The translations under genes were made by a program, and so were the position numbers. Shown piece after piece: positions 36,931 through 46,669 of a stretch of DNA of 64,000 nucleotides. A model generated the notes under the pieces. That model was not told the origin of the DNA and made no database searches. It worked only from the letters and a program-made list of their open reading frames with translations. Within the stretch, counting starts at the first letter, position 1. The number at the start of each line of letters is the position of its first letter. The DNA comes from Thioclava sediminum (GTDB taxonomy: Bacteria > Pseudomonadota > Alphaproteobacteria > Rhodobacterales > Rhodobacteraceae). The stretch lies in assembly GCF_002020355.1 (NCBI RefSeq), contig NZ_MPZV01000002.1:434001-498000 (forward strand), given 5' to 3'.

Positions 36931-37677
36931 TTACGCCGCGACAGGACCGTCGCAGTTTGCGATATCCATGCCATTACGGGCTTTGCGCGACCAGCCAAGC
37001 GCTACGAAAAGCCCTAGCCCCGCCAGCATCATCCAGACAGAAGCGGGAAGCGGCACCGTTGCGGGCGTCTCCACCATCATCGCAATGTCGTCGAGCGAGG
37101 CGTTCATATAGTAATAGCTCGTCTCGACATCGAACTGGATGCCCAGCGTCGACCCCACACCCGCCTGCAGATAACTGGTCAGATCGTAGCTCAGCGGCGT
37201 CGCGCCCTGGACCGCCGCGTCGCCCGGCTGGGTCGAGAAAATCTGCGAGATCACCGCGCCCGCATCGTCGATCAGGCTCACGCGGAACTGCTGATTGGGA
37301 TCGTCGAAGCCCGACGCGTAGTGGTTCACGAGCTGATAGGTGAAGTTGAAACTTGCGCTGATCACCCGATCGGGGACCGTGAAGAACTGCGTCAGGGTCG
37401 AAATCCCGTAGCCGGTTTGCTCGTTCATCACGTCGTAACTGCCCGAGATCGGGTCCACGCGGCGCGTCGGCCCGCGCGGATTGAACCGCCCGTTATTGAT
37501 CTGGAAGTCCTCTGCATAGGAAGAGCTGGTCGAATTCCAGCCCGACAGATCGCCGGTTTCGAAATCCCCGTTGGTGATCAGATCGACCGTCACCGCCTGC
37601 GCGGCGGAGGCATAAAGGACGCTCACCAACACAAGGGCGAGACAGCGTTTCGCAAAACTGGCAATCGGTAACAACAT
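36931..37677 (-). CDS. VPLPA-CTERM sorting-domain surface protein
   Basis: This 248-residue exported protein has a signal peptide (about 1-28, after AAQA). The beta-rich body begins with LITNGDFETGDLSGW, a common opening of carbohydrate-binding-like domains. The C-terminal sorting signal has VPLPA near residue 208, a hydrophobic helix and then WSRKAR. VPLPA-CTERM proteins are substrates of a dedicated exosortase and usually go to the cell surface or exopolysaccharide. Unusually, about 14 residues with a Cys follow the basic cluster. No exosortase is encoded in the window. Confidence 0.88.
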   Translation of the reverse strand: MLLPIASFAKRCLALVLVSVLYASAAQAVTVDLITNGDFETGDLSGWNSTSSSYAEDFQINNGRFNPRGPTRRVDPISGSYDVMNEQTGYGISTLTQFFTVPDRVISASFNFTYQLVNHYASGFDDPNQQFRVSLIDDAGAVISQIFSTQPGDAAVQGATPLSYDLTSYLQAGVGSTLGIQFDVETSYYYMNASLDDIAMMVETPATVPLPASVWMMLAGLGLFVALGWSRKARNGMDIANCDGPVAA

Positions 37678-37811
37678 GACACGCTCGATCTCGATGGCGT
37701 CGCCCCGTTCTTGATGCGGAGACGACTTCGTTACCCTTCATTAACCATCGGAATCGGGACGCACTGGGGCTCCACCGGGGCAATTTCACGATGGCCCGCC
37801 ATGATGTTTCC

Positions 37812-37848
37812 ACAATCGAAACGCCGCCCCGGAGGGCGGCGCGATTGT
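37812..37848 (-). terminator. Two-tier hairpin after the acyl-CoA synthetase gene
   Basis: An inner 8-bp stem (37822-37829 with 37834-37841) is extended by a 7-bp outer stem (37812-37818 with 37842-37848), with a three-A bulge on one side. It starts 22 nt past the acyl-CoA synthetase stop on the minus strand. The T-tract is short. Confidence 0.6.
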
Positions 37849-37870
37849 TGCTAGCGATGCGAGAGGCAGG

Positions 37871-39760
37871 TTACCGGGCCCAATCCCACGGCACGGTGAA
37901 CTCGCCCAGCTTATGGGCCAGCGCATCCTGATCGCAGTCTCCCGTGGTCGCCAGATGCGCCACCAGACCGCGCTTCTTGTCCTCGGTGACCGAGATGACA
38001 TGCGCCTTGATACCCGCCGTCTCCAGCTCGGCATTGAGCACCCGGGTGATCGCTTTCTTGCGCAGGTCGGGCTTGAAGATCTTGCCCACCGCCGTCTTCG
38101 GCAACTCGTCCATCACCTCGAGATATTTCGGGACCGCGGCGCGCTCGTGGATATTGGTGCGCGCATGCTCCATCAGCTCCTCGTTGGTCACCTCGGCATC
38201 GGCCACCAGCTCGACATAGGCGCAGGGCAGCTCGCCCGCGAAACTGTCGGGCTGACCGATCGCGCCTGCGAAGGCCACCGCCGGATGGCTCAGCAGCGCG
38301 TCCTCGATCTCCGCCGGGTCGAGATTGTGCCCGCCACGGATGATCAGGTCCTTCGCGCGGCCCGTGATCCAGAGATAGCCATCCTCGTCGATACGACCCA
38401 GATCCCCGGTGCGCAGGAAACGCTCCTCGGCGAACAGGTCGTGGTTTTTGTCCGGCTCGGTATAGGTCGAGCCTTCGAAGACACCCGGATTGGCGACGCA
38501 GATCTCGCCGACCTCGTCGCGGGCGCATTCGTCGAACGTGCCGTTGCGCTTCTTGAGAATGCGCACATGGGTGTAGGGCATCGGGATCCCGACGGAGCCC
38601 ACCTTCTTCATCCCGTCCACCGGGTTGACCGACACCAGACAGGTCGCCTCGGTCAGGCCGTAGCCTTCCGCGATCTCGACCCCGGTCGCGGCCTTAAAGC
38701 GATTGTAAAGCTCGATCGGCAGCGGGGCCGAGCCCGAGAGGGCGATCCGCAGCGAGGAGATATCGGCATCGACCTTGCGCTGCACCATCGCGGACACAGC
38801 CGTCGGCACGGTGATCAGGAATGTCACCTGCCAGCGCTCGATCAGCTTCCAGAAATTGTCGAACACTCCTTCCCCGCGATAGCCCGCAGGGGTCGGGAAG
38901 ATGACATGCGCGCCGCTCGCGATGGCCGACATCAGGATCGGATAGGCCGCGAAGACGTGGAACAGCGGCAGCGGGCACATCATCACGTCGTCTTGCTTGA
39001 ACAAGAGCCGCCCGCCGAGCCAGCCATTGTAGATCATGCCGGAATATTTGTGCTGCGCGACCTTGGGCATGCCCGTCGTGCCGCCGGTGTGGAAATAGGC
39101 GGCGACGCGATCCTCGTTGGGATCGTCGAACATCAGCCGGTCGCCGGGCATCTTGCTGGCTTCGCCGTTGAAGCTCATCACCTTCGCGTTGTGCTTCACC
39201 TCGGTCTTGGGGCGAATGAAGGGCACGATCCAGCTTTTCGGCGGCGAGAGGTAGCGATTGAGATCGACCTCCAGAACGGCCTCGACATTGGACGCAAGGC
39301 GCACGGCTTCAGCCGCCTTCTGCGCCACGTCGGTCTTCGGGAACGCCTTCAGCGTCACCAGAACCTTCGCCTTGGTCTCACGCAGAATGGCGCCGATCTG
39401 CTCGGCGTCGAGAAGCGGGTTGATCGGGTTCACGATCCCGGCCGTCGCGCCCGCCAGTAGCACCGTCGCGGTCTCGAGCGAGTTCGGCAGCAGGTAGGCC
39501 ACCGTATCGGTCGGCCCCACGCCCAGATGGCGCAGCAGGTTCGCGGCCTGCGTGACCTTGCCGTGCAGCTGCGACCAGCTCAGCGTCTCCGCCTTGTCGG
39601 TCGGGCCGGACATGATCTGGAATGACAGGGCCGGACGATCGCCATGGGCCTTGGCGGTCTCGCTCAGAAAGCCGTAAAGCGTTTCGGGGCGGTTGCGCGC
39701 CTCCCAAGGTTTCTCGGCCTCGACCGCATCACGGTCGGCAACTGTCGCGAATTTCTGCAT
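37871..39760 (-). CDS. Acyl-CoA synthetase (AMP-forming)
   Basis: This 629-residue ANL-superfamily enzyme makes acyl-CoA from a carboxylic acid via an acyl-adenylate. Motifs are the P-loop FHTGGTTGMPK near 220, GYGLTEAT (A5) near 345, the A7/A8 region with TGDLGRIDEDGYLWITGR, and the catalytic Lys in PKTAVGKIFK near 570. The fatty-acid or aryl specificity is not clear from sequence. ATG 39760 has GGAGGAG 4 nt upstream. A 26-residue upstream extension is unlikely. A hairpin follows the gene. Confidence 0.88.
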   Translation of the reverse strand: MQKFATVADRDAVEAEKPWEARNRPETLYGFLSETAKAHGDRPALSFQIMSGPTDKAETLSWSQLHGKVTQAANLLRHLGVGPTDTVAYLLPNSLETATVLLAGATAGIVNPINPLLDAEQIGAILRETKAKVLVTLKAFPKTDVAQKAAEAVRLASNVEAVLEVDLNRYLSPPKSWIVPFIRPKTEVKHNAKVMSFNGEASKMPGDRLMFDDPNEDRVAAYFHTGGTTGMPKVAQHKYSGMIYNGWLGGRLLFKQDDVMMCPLPLFHVFAAYPILMSAIASGAHVIFPTPAGYRGEGVFDNFWKLIERWQVTFLITVPTAVSAMVQRKVDADISSLRIALSGSAPLPIELYNRFKAATGVEIAEGYGLTEATCLVSVNPVDGMKKVGSVGIPMPYTHVRILKKRNGTFDECARDEVGEICVANPGVFEGSTYTEPDKNHDLFAEERFLRTGDLGRIDEDGYLWITGRAKDLIIRGGHNLDPAEIEDALLSHPAVAFAGAIGQPDSFAGELPCAYVELVADAEVTNEELMEHARTNIHERAAVPKYLEVMDELPKTAVGKIFKPDLRKKAITRVLNAELETAGIKAHVISVTEDKKRGLVAHLATTGDCDQDALAHKLGEFTVPWDWAR

Positions 39761-39930
39761 TAGTCTCCTCCAGCGGCCGCCGCGTTCCTCCACTGACGGG
39801 CCATGCGCAGGATGCGGCAAAAGCGCCCGCCACGGCAAGAGTTACGCCGCCGCCAAAACGTCACGTCACGCAAATTCTGACGTGGGGAAACAAGCGTCCG
39901 GGTTCAAGGTGAAAAGGCGCGAGCGCCCCG

Positions 39931-41712
39931 TTACGCCCCTTCGGTGAACTGCAGCCTCGCGAGTTCGGCATAAAGACCGCCCTCTGAGACGAGGCTGTCA
40001 TGCGTGCCTTGCGCGACGATCTTGCCGTCCTCGAAGACGACGATCCGGTCGGCCTTCTTCACGGTGGCCAGACGGTGCGCCACAATCACCGTGGTGCGGG
40101 TCTTGGCCAGCTGATCGACAGCCGCCTGCACTTCGCGTTCCGAGGCCGCATCGAGCGCCGAGGTCGCCTCGTCCAGAAGCAGGATCGGCGCGTCGCGCAG
40201 GATCGCCCGCGCAATCGCGATGCGCTGCTTCTGACCGCCCGAAAGCATCACGCCGCGTTCACCCACATAGGTGTCGAACCCTTCGGGCAGCGCTTCGAGG
40301 AAGTCATAGGCATGGGCAGCGCGGGCCGCATCTTCGACTTCGCGGTCGCTCGCATCGGGACGGCCGAAGCGGATGTTTTCGCGCGCCGAGGCTGCGAAGA
40401 CGACCGGATCCTGCGGCACCAGCGCGATCGCCTGGCGGAAATCGTGCCGCGCCATGTCGCGCAGGTCGTAGCCGTCGATCGTCACCTTGCCGGTCTCCGG
40501 GTCCCAGAACCGCTGGATCAACTGCACGACGGTCGTCTTGCCCGCACCCGAGGGCCCGACGAGCGCCACCGTCTCGCCCGGCGCGATGTCGAGATCGACA
40601 TGATCGAGCGCGGAGGCCTGCGGCCGCGACGGGTAATGGAAGCTCACATCCTCGAACCGGATCGCGCCGGTTGCGGGCATCGGCAGCGGCACCGGATGCG
40701 CGGGGTCTTTCACCGAATCCTCGCTTTGCAGCAGTTCCACCAGACGCTCGGTCGCACCTGCGGCCCGCTGCAATTCGGACCAGATTTCCGACAGCGCGCC
40801 GACAGAGCCCGCCACCATCACCGCGTAGATCACGAACTGCACCAATTCGCCCACGCTCATCTCGCCGCCGCGCACGTCGCGCGCGCCGATCCACAGCACG
40901 CCCACGACGCCTGCGAAGACGAGGAAGATCACGATCACGGTCATCACCGCGCGCGTGCCGATCCGCTTCTTGGCGGACTGGTAAGCTTTCTCGGTGACGT
41001 CGGAGAATTTCTCGCGGGTGATCGCCTCATGGGTGAAGGCCTGCACGGTCTGCGCGGCCAGAAGCGACTCCGAGGCCGAGCCCGACGAATTCGCGATCCA
41101 GTCCTGGTTCTCGCGGCCCAGCACCCGCAGGCGGCGGCCCAGAACCACGATCGGGACCACGACCACCGGCACCACCAGCAGCACCAGCCCGGTCAGCTTG
41201 GCCGAGGTGAACATCAGCATGATCAACCCGCCGATCAGGATCAGCACGTTGCGCAGCGCCACCGAGACGGACGAGCCGATCACCGAGAGGATCAGTGTCG
41301 TGTCGGTCGTGATGCGCGAGATGATTTCGCCCGTCAGGATCCGTTCGAAGAAGGCCGGGCTCATCGAGATCACCCGGTCGAACACCGCCTTGCGGATATC
41401 GGCTACGACCCGTTCGCCAAAGCGCGTCACGAGGTAATAGCGCAGCCCCGTCCCAATCGCGAGCAGCCCCGCGATGACGAGTGCAGCGAAGAAGTATTGA
41501 TCGAGAAGCGCCGCGCCCTTCTGGAACCCGTCCACCACGCGGCGCACCGCGAGCGGCAGGATCAGCGAGATCGAGGCGGTGGCGATCAGCGCCAGCAACG
41601 CTCCGAAGGCAAGTCCCTTGTAAGGTGCGATGAAGGGGCCGAGCCCCTTGAGCGCGCCGATCTTCTTCGTCTTCGGCCGGTCATCGGCCGGTCCCGTCGG
41701 TCTGCGAGCCAT
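39931..41712 (-). CDS. ABC exporter, fused permease and ATPase (MsbA-like half-transporter)
   Basis: This 593-residue protein has a six-helix type IV ABC transmembrane domain (about 30-325) followed by one nucleotide-binding domain: Walker A GPSGAGKTT near 395, signature LSGGQKQR near 498, Walker B ILLLDEAT and the switch His in VAHRLAT. It should work as a homodimer. The family covers lipid A flippases and multidrug exporters, so the substrate is open. The N-terminus is basic and cytosolic. It is transcribed in the same direction as tRNA-Leu, 128 nt upstream. Confidence 0.88.
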   Translation of the reverse strand: MARRPTGPADDRPKTKKIGALKGLGPFIAPYKGLAFGALLALIATASISLILPLAVRRVVDGFQKGAALLDQYFFAALVIAGLLAIGTGLRYYLVTRFGERVVADIRKAVFDRVISMSPAFFERILTGEIISRITTDTTLILSVIGSSVSVALRNVLILIGGLIMLMFTSAKLTGLVLLVVPVVVVPIVVLGRRLRVLGRENQDWIANSSGSASESLLAAQTVQAFTHEAITREKFSDVTEKAYQSAKKRIGTRAVMTVIVIFLVFAGVVGVLWIGARDVRGGEMSVGELVQFVIYAVMVAGSVGALSEIWSELQRAAGATERLVELLQSEDSVKDPAHPVPLPMPATGAIRFEDVSFHYPSRPQASALDHVDLDIAPGETVALVGPSGAGKTTVVQLIQRFWDPETGKVTIDGYDLRDMARHDFRQAIALVPQDPVVFAASARENIRFGRPDASDREVEDAARAAHAYDFLEALPEGFDTYVGERGVMLSGGQKQRIAIARAILRDAPILLLDEATSALDAASEREVQAAVDQLAKTRTTVIVAHRLATVKKADRIVVFEDGKIVAQGTHDSLVSEGGLYAELARLQFTEGA

Positions 41713-41839
41713 GAATTCCCCCTTGCTTGACGACGGGTTTAGGCGGCGGGGGCATTGCGGGCAAGCCTCGATTGGTCAAGCCTGCGGCACGCCCATGCCC
41801 GGACGGCCTCACGATAGCTCACATTTTCGCCGAAAAGGC

Positions 41840-41921
41840 TACGGGCGGCCGGACTCGAACCGGCACGGGCAATGCCCAAGGGATTTTAAGTCCCGTGCGT
41901 CTACCATTTCGCCACGCCCGC
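41840..41921 (-). tRNA. tRNA-Leu(TAA)
   Basis: An 82-nt class II tRNA: a 7-bp acceptor stem (one G-T pair at the end), a D-arm with GGTAGACGC, an anticodon loop CTTAAAA giving TAA, a variable arm and a T-arm with GGTTCGAGTCC. The discriminator base is A and no CCA is encoded. It decodes UUA, a very rare codon in this genome. Confidence 0.93.
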
Positions 41922-41972
41922 AGCGCGCTCTGGCTAGCGCGGGCGCGGCGACTTGGCAAGGCCGCGAGGCGC

Positions 41973-42749
41973 TCAGCGCCCCTCGAATTTCGGCGCGCGC
42001 TTCTCGAGGAACGCGGTCACGCCTTCGCGGAAATCATGGCTCTGGCCGAGGCCGCCCTGAAGCTCCGCTTCCAGTTCCAACTGGGTCGACAGATCGTTGC
42101 TGTAGCCCTCGCGCAGCGAGCGCTTCACGGCGCGATAGGCCGCCGTCGGGCCATTGGCCAAATGCGCCGCGCGGGCGCGCCAGTGATGGTCGAAATCGAC
42201 CTCCGCGATCGCTTCCCAGATCATGCCCCAATCGGCCGCCTGCCGCGCCGAGATCTTGTCGGCGAACAGCGCCATGCCCATCGCGCGGGCAAAGCCCACC
42301 TGACGCGGCAGCCAATAGGTGCCGCCCGCATCCGGCATCAGCCCGATCCGCGTGAAGGCCTGAATGAAGCTCGCCGCTTCCGAGGCGATCACCACATCCG
42401 CAGCCAGTGCGATATTCGCCCCCGCCCCTGCCGCGGGTCCGTTAACTGCGGAAACGACCGGCAGCGGGCTCTCGTAGATCGCCTTGAGCATCGGCTCGTA
42501 TTCATCGCGCAGCACCCGCTCCAGGTCGAGCCCGGCCGCCGAGACGCCATCGCCCAGATCCTGCCCCGAACAGAAGGCACGCCCCGCGCCGGTCAACACG
42601 ATCACGCGTGCCTCTTCCTCGGCGCGTTTCACCGCCTCGAGGATTTCCGCGCGCATCTGCGCGTTGAGCGCGTTCATCACATCGGGCCGGTTGAGCGTGA
42701 TCACCGCGACCTGCTCTTCGACCTCGTACCGGATAACCTTGAACACCAT
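41973..42749 (-). CDS. Enoyl-CoA hydratase/isomerase (PaaG-like)
   Basis: This 258-residue crotonase-fold protein has the oxyanion-hole motifs GRAFCSGQDLGDG near 65 and NGPAAGAGANIALAAD near 105. The C-terminus (SHDFREGVTAFLEKRAPKF) is typical of the PaaG/isomerase-hydratase group. It acts on a 2-enoyl-CoA or a related ring-epoxide CoA. No other paa gene is near, so a phenylacetate role is not supported. ATG 42749 has GAGGGAGG 12 nt upstream. It follows the thiolase gene by 102 nt and may be the last gene of the catabolic operon. Confidence 0.85.
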   Translation of the reverse strand: MVFKVIRYEVEEQVAVITLNRPDVMNALNAQMRAEILEAVKRAEEEARVIVLTGAGRAFCSGQDLGDGVSAAGLDLERVLRDEYEPMLKAIYESPLPVVSAVNGPAAGAGANIALAADVVIASEAASFIQAFTRIGLMPDAGGTYWLPRQVGFARAMGMALFADKISARQAADWGMIWEAIAEVDFDHHWRARAAHLANGPTAAYRAVKRSLREGYSNDLSTQLELEAELQGGLGQSHDFREGVTAFLEKRAPKFEGR

Positions 42750-42851
42750 CTGGAAAACGCGCCTCCCTCTTTGTCGCGCGCCCACGATAACGCGGGTCAC
42801 GCGAAGGGAAAGCGGAACGGGGCGTCACGAAGGGCGCCCGCCTCGTTTTCT

Positions 42852-44027
42852 TCAGAAGATCTCGAACAGGCCCGCAGCCCCCTGCCCGCCGCCGATGCAC
42901 ATCGACACGACGCCATAGCGCGCGCCGCGACGTTTGCCTTCCAGCAGGATATGGCCCGCCATGCGCGCGCCCGACATGCCATAGGGGTGGCCGATCGAGA
43001 TCGCGCCGCCATTGACGTTGAGCTTGTCGTCGGGAATGCCCAGCCGATCGCGGCAATAGAGGAGCTGCGAGGCGAAGGCCTCGTTGATCTCCCACAGATC
43101 GATATCGTCGATGGAGAGCCCCGCGCGCTCCAGAAGGCGCGGGATCGCGAAGACCGGACCGATGCCCATCTCGTCGGGCGCACAGCCCGCAACCGCCATG
43201 CCCCGGAACGCGCCCAACGGTTCCAGCCCACGCCGCGCGGCTTCCTCTGCGGACATCACCACGCAGGCGGACGCACCGTCGGAGAGCTGGCTCGCATTGC
43301 CTGCGGTCACGCATTTGTCGGGCCCCAGCACCGGCTTGAGCCCTTGAAGCCCCTCCAGCGTCGTCTGCGGACGGTTGCACTCGTCGCGCTCGAGCCGCAC
43401 CGACTGTTCCGAGACCTCGCCCGTGGCCTTGTCCTTCACCAGCTTCACCGCCTCGACCGGAACGATCTCGGCGTCAAAACGGCCCGCCTCCTGCGCGGCG
43501 GCGGTGCGGGCCTGACTTTGCAGCGCATAGGCGTCCTGCGCTTCGCGGGTCACGCCATAGCGCTCGGCCACGACCTCCGCCGTCTCGATCATCGACATGT
43601 AATAGGCGTCGGGCACACCGGGGCTGCGATAGCGATAGCCGTTCCAATGCTCGTTCTGCACCAGCGAGATCGAGTCGAGCCCGCCCGCAAGCGCCACGTC
43701 CATCTCGCCCGTCATCACGCCATGGGCAGCCGCCGCGATCGCGTTGAGCCCCGAGGCGCATTGACGGTCCAGCGTGACGCCCGCCACGGAGTCGGGCAGG
43801 CCCGAAGCCTGCGCGATATGGCGCGCCACGTTGACGCCGGTGGAGCCCTGCGTGAGGGCGGAGCCGAAGATCGCATCCGCGATCTCGCCGCCCTCGAGCC
43901 CGGCTCGGGAAACGGCGGCGCGCACGGCATGGGCGGCCAGCGCCGGACCTTCGAGATTGTTGAACGCCCCGCGATAGGCCTTGCCGATGGGCGTGCGGGC
44001 GGTGGAGACGATGACAGCGTCGCGCAT
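42852..44027 (-). CDS. Acetyl-CoA acyltransferase (thiolase)
   Basis: This 391-residue thiolase cleaves a 3-oxoacyl-CoA with CoA, or runs in reverse. Catalytic residues are Cys90 in DRQCASG, His in [12 protein letters not shown] near 350 and Cys in CIGGGQGAA near 380. It starts 8 nt after the deacylase stop, so it is co-transcribed with it. Its presence with the CoA-transferase pair points to conversion of a 3-oxo acid to acetyl-CoA plus a shorter acyl-CoA. Chain-length preference cannot be read from sequence. Confidence 0.9.
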   Translation of the reverse strand: MRDAVIVSTARTPIGKAYRGAFNNLEGPALAAHAVRAAVSRAGLEGGEIADAIFGSALTQGSTGVNVARHIAQASGLPDSVAGVTLDRQCASGLNAIAAAAHGVMTGEMDVALAGGLDSISLVQNEHWNGYRYRSPGVPDAYYMSMIETAEVVAERYGVTREAQDAYALQSQARTAAAQEAGRFDAEIVPVEAVKLVKDKATGEVSEQSVRLERDECNRPQTTLEGLQGLKPVLGPDKCVTAGNASQLSDGASACVVMSAEEAARRGLEPLGAFRGMAVAGCAPDEMGIGPVFAIPRLLERAGLSIDDIDLWEINEAFASQLLYCRDRLGIPDDKLNVNGGAISIGHPYGMSGARMAGHILLEGKRRGARYGVVSMCIGGGQGAAGLFEIF

Positions 44028-44035
44028 GGGAATCC

Positions 44036-45328
44036 TCAGATGGTTTCGAGCCCGCACCAGTCCGCGATGAACAGGGCGGTGCTCTGGGTGATGCGACGGA
44101 TGCTTTCCAGCTCGACGCGCTCGTTGAAGCCGTGGATCGCCTCGGCGCGCGGCCCGTAGACCAGCGCGGGCGTGTCGGCATAGAGCCCGAAGAAGCGGGC
44201 ATCGGTGGTCGCGGTGATCGCCACGCGGTCGAGATCGCTCTCGTTGACGCTGCGATGCGCGCCTTCGAGGGCACCGATCGCCGCCTTCGCGGTGGCGGAG
44301 TGGTCGTCGGAAAGCGCGTAGCCCTCGGCCATGAAGCCGTGCCAGACGATCTCGGGCAGCGAGTTCTTCAGGAAGGCGTTGGAGCGCGCGGCATCCATGA
44401 TGGTCTCGGTGATCTCGGCGCGCGCGGCGGCAATATCCTGACCCGGATAGATCGCGATGCGCATGTCGAAGATGCACCAGGCCGGGACGGAGGAGGCCCA
44501 GTCGCCACCCTGAATCTTGCCGATATTGAGGTTGATCGGGTGATGCACATGACCGAAATCACCGTGCCGGCAGCCCGGTTCGTTCCAGCGCTCCTCCAGC
44601 CCGTGCAGCGCCTCGATCAGCGGGATCGCGGCCTCGATCGCATTGGCGCCGGTGCCAGCATAGGCCACATGCGTGGGCAGACCTTTCAGGTGCACCTGCG
44701 CCCAGATCACGCCGAGCTGTGCGCCGACCAGCTTTTCCTCGAACGGTTCGGGGATCAGCGCGGCGTCGGCGCGGTAGCCGCGCTCAAGGCAGGCCAGCGC
44801 GCCGTTGCCGGTGCATTCCTCTTCCACGACGGATTGGAAGAACACATCCGCGCCGGGGGCGAAGCCTGCCTTGCGCAGCGCATCCAGCGCGAAGAGGTTC
44901 GACACCAGCCCCGCCTTCATGTCGCCCGCGCCGCGCCCATAGAGCCAGCCATCGGCGACATGCGGCTCGAACGGCGGCGCATCCCACATGTCCAGCGGCC
45001 CCGCAGGCACCACGTCGATATGACCGTTGAGGATCAGCGAGCGGCCCTTTTGCGATTGGCTGCGATGGGTGCCCACTACATTCACCGCGTCCTCGTAATC
45101 GCCCATCACCGGCGAGAAGCCCGGCATGTCGCGGATTTTGTCGACGTCGATCTGCCAGCGGTCCACCTCGTAGCCCCGCTCATCGAGGGCGGCGGCCATG
45201 AAGTCCTGCGCGCTCTGCTCCTGCCCACGGGTGGACGGGTGCGAGGTCAGCTCGGCGAGAAACGCAGTCTCGTCGTCGAATGCGGCGTCGACCGCCGAGA
45301 GGATGCGGGTTTTCAGCTCGGTATCCAT
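44036..45328 (-). CDS. M20-family deacylase (ArgE/DapE/ACY1-like)
   Basis: This 430-residue zinc-dependent amidohydrolase of the acetylornithine deacetylase/succinyl-diaminopimelate desuccinylase group has visible metal and catalytic residues: His-Asp in NGHIDVVP near 112, Asp in [10 protein letters not shown] near 145 and Glu-Glu in [10 protein letters not shown] near 178. A His also appears near the C-terminus in EAIHGFNE. A dimerisation lid lies between. It should remove an N-acyl group from an amino compound. ATG 45328 has GAGG 6 nt upstream. It is eight bases from the CoA-transferase B gene. True ArgE or DapE activity is unlikely in this context. Confidence 0.85.
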   Translation of the reverse strand: MDTELKTRILSAVDAAFDDETAFLAELTSHPSTRGQEQSAQDFMAAALDERGYEVDRWQIDVDKIRDMPGFSPVMGDYEDAVNVVGTHRSQSQKGRSLILNGHIDVVPAGPLDMWDAPPFEPHVADGWLYGRGAGDMKAGLVSNLFALDALRKAGFAPGADVFFQSVVEEECTGNGALACLERGYRADAALIPEPFEEKLVGAQLGVIWAQVHLKGLPTHVAYAGTGANAIEAAIPLIEALHGLEERWNEPGCRHGDFGHVHHPINLNIGKIQGGDWASSVPAWCIFDMRIAIYPGQDIAAARAEITETIMDAARSNAFLKNSLPEIVWHGFMAEGYALSDDHSATAKAAIGALEGAHRSVNESDLDRVAITATTDARFFGLYADTPALVYGPRAEAIHGFNERVELESIRRITQSTALFIADWCGLETI

Positions 45329-45336
45329 GTGGTGCC

Positions 45337-45996
45337 TCAGAATCTGGGAATGTCGCCTTGCGGCAGCGCAAGGGGTGCGCCGGTCGCCTCGCGGATCTCC
45401 GTCTCGGAGATGCCCTCGGCCAGTTCGACCAGCGCGAAGCCCTGCGCAGTCACGTCCACGACCGCCATGTCGGTATAGATCCGCGCCACCCGCCCCTTTG
45501 CGGTCAGCGGCAGCGAACAGCTCTCGAGCAGCTTCGGGTTGCCCTTGCGGTCGCAATGGGTGGTCATCACGACGACGCGGCGCGCCTTCTGCGCCAGTTC
45601 GATCGCGCCGCCCGCGCCGGGCGAGAACTTGCCCGGGATCTTCCAGTTCGCCAGATCACCGTTCTGCGCGACCTCGAAGGCGCCCAGCAGCGTCAGGTCG
45701 AGCCGCCCCGAGCGCACCAGCGCGAAGCTCACCGCGCTGTCGAAAAAGGCCGAGCCGGGGATCGTCGAGACATAGGCCCCGCCCGCGTCGATCAGATTGC
45801 GGTCGGCGCGCTCGAGCGGCAGCGTCGGCCCGATCCCGGTCAGCCCGTTTTCCGAATGCAGGCAGACGGGGAAGTCGGCGGGCAGATGGTTGACCACCTT
45901 GGTGGGCAGGCCGATGCCCAGGTTCACGACCATGCCGGGCGCGATTTCGCGCGCGGCACGGGCCACCATGCGGGATCTAGCGTCTGACAATGCCAT
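45337..45996 (-). CDS. 3-oxoacid CoA-transferase family, subunit B
   Basis: This 219-residue beta subunit of a family I CoA-transferase (ScoB/AtoA type) carries the catalytic Glu in HSENGLTGIGP near 48 and the glycine-rich NLGIGLPT near 25. It transfers CoA from a donor such as succinyl-CoA to a 3-oxo acid. Its start overlaps the subunit A gene by 20 nt. Together with the downstream thiolase it activates and cleaves a keto acid. Confidence 0.9.
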   Translation of the reverse strand: MALSDARSRMVARAAREIAPGMVVNLGIGLPTKVVNHLPADFPVCLHSENGLTGIGPTLPLERADRNLIDAGGAYVSTIPGSAFFDSAVSFALVRSGRLDLTLLGAFEVAQNGDLANWKIPGKFSPGAGGAIELAQKARRVVVMTTHCDRKGNPKLLESCSLPLTAKGRVARIYTDMAVVDVTAQGFALVELAEGISETEIREATGAPLALPQGDIPRF

Positions 45997-46669
45997 ACTC
46001 CTCGGAAATCGCGTCGAGTTTCACGACGTGGTCGATGAAGGCGCCGGGGCTCTCGGCCGCGTCCGGGTCGATCCCGCCCAGCGGCAGAAGCTCCTCGGTC
46101 TCGGCGATCACGCGGGTCGCGGCCATCGCCATGAGCGGGTTGAAATTGCGCGCGGTGGCGGCATAGGCGAGATTGCCGAAGCAATCGGCGCGCGCGGCAT
46201 GGACCAGCGCCACATCGCCACGCAGAGCCGGTTCGACCAGCATCGGGCGGCCATTCATCTCGACCACCTGCTTGCCCTGCGCCAATTCGGTGTCGATGCC
46301 GATATCGGTGAGGATCGCGCCCAGCCCCGCGCCGCCTGCACGGATACGCTCGGCGAGGATGCCCTGCGCGCAGAACTCAACCTCCATACGGCCCTCGTTC
46401 ATCGCCGCGATGGCGTTGGCGTTGAGCCCGAGATGGGTCACGATCAGCTTGCGCACCTGACCGCCCGCGATCAGGTGGTCGATGCCCATGCCCGCCTCGT
46501 TGGCGTCGTTCTTGACCAGCACGAGGTCGCGCTGTCCCTGACGGGCCAACTCGCGCAGCAGCGCGAAGGGGGTGCCGGGCACGCCGAAGCCGCCCACCAG
46601 CACCGTGGCGCCATCGGGAATCTGCGCGACCACCTCTTCCATCGCGATGGATTTGTCGGGCAGCTTCAT
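45977..46669 (-). CDS. 3-oxoacid CoA-transferase family, subunit A
   Basis: This 230-residue alpha subunit of the same CoA-transferase has the family motif VLVGGFGVPGTP near 24 and GGAGLGAILTDIG near 113. ATG 46669 overlaps the aminotransferase stop (ATGA), so the two are coupled. An upstream in-frame start falls inside the aminotransferase gene and is unlikely. Confidence 0.9.
   Translation of the reverse strand: MKLPDKSIAMEEVVAQIPDGATVLVGGFGVPGTPFALLRELARQGQRDLVLVKNDANEAGMGIDHLIAGGQVRKLIVTHLGLNANAIAAMNEGRMEVEFCAQGILAERIRAGGAGLGAILTDIGIDTELAQGKQVVEMNGRPMLVEPALRGDVALVHAARADCFGNLAYAATARNFNPLMAMAATRVIAETEELLPLGGIDPDAAESPGAFIDHVVKLDAISEEYGIVRR

Noticed and set aside
36661-37017. 118-residue plus-strand ORF between mipZ and the VPLPA gene
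   Set aside because: It starts at a GTG with no ribosome site, overlaps the VPLPA gene end and has no domain. The minus-strand small ORF has the better signal.
37731-37750. CtrA-like TTAC/TTAA half sites upstream of the VPLPA gene
   Set aside because: The spacing is 6 rather than 7 and only one half matches, so there is not enough support.
41727-44159. 810-residue plus-strand ORF
   Set aside because: It runs antisense through tRNA-Leu, the enoyl-CoA hydratase and the thiolase, all with intact motifs on the minus strand.
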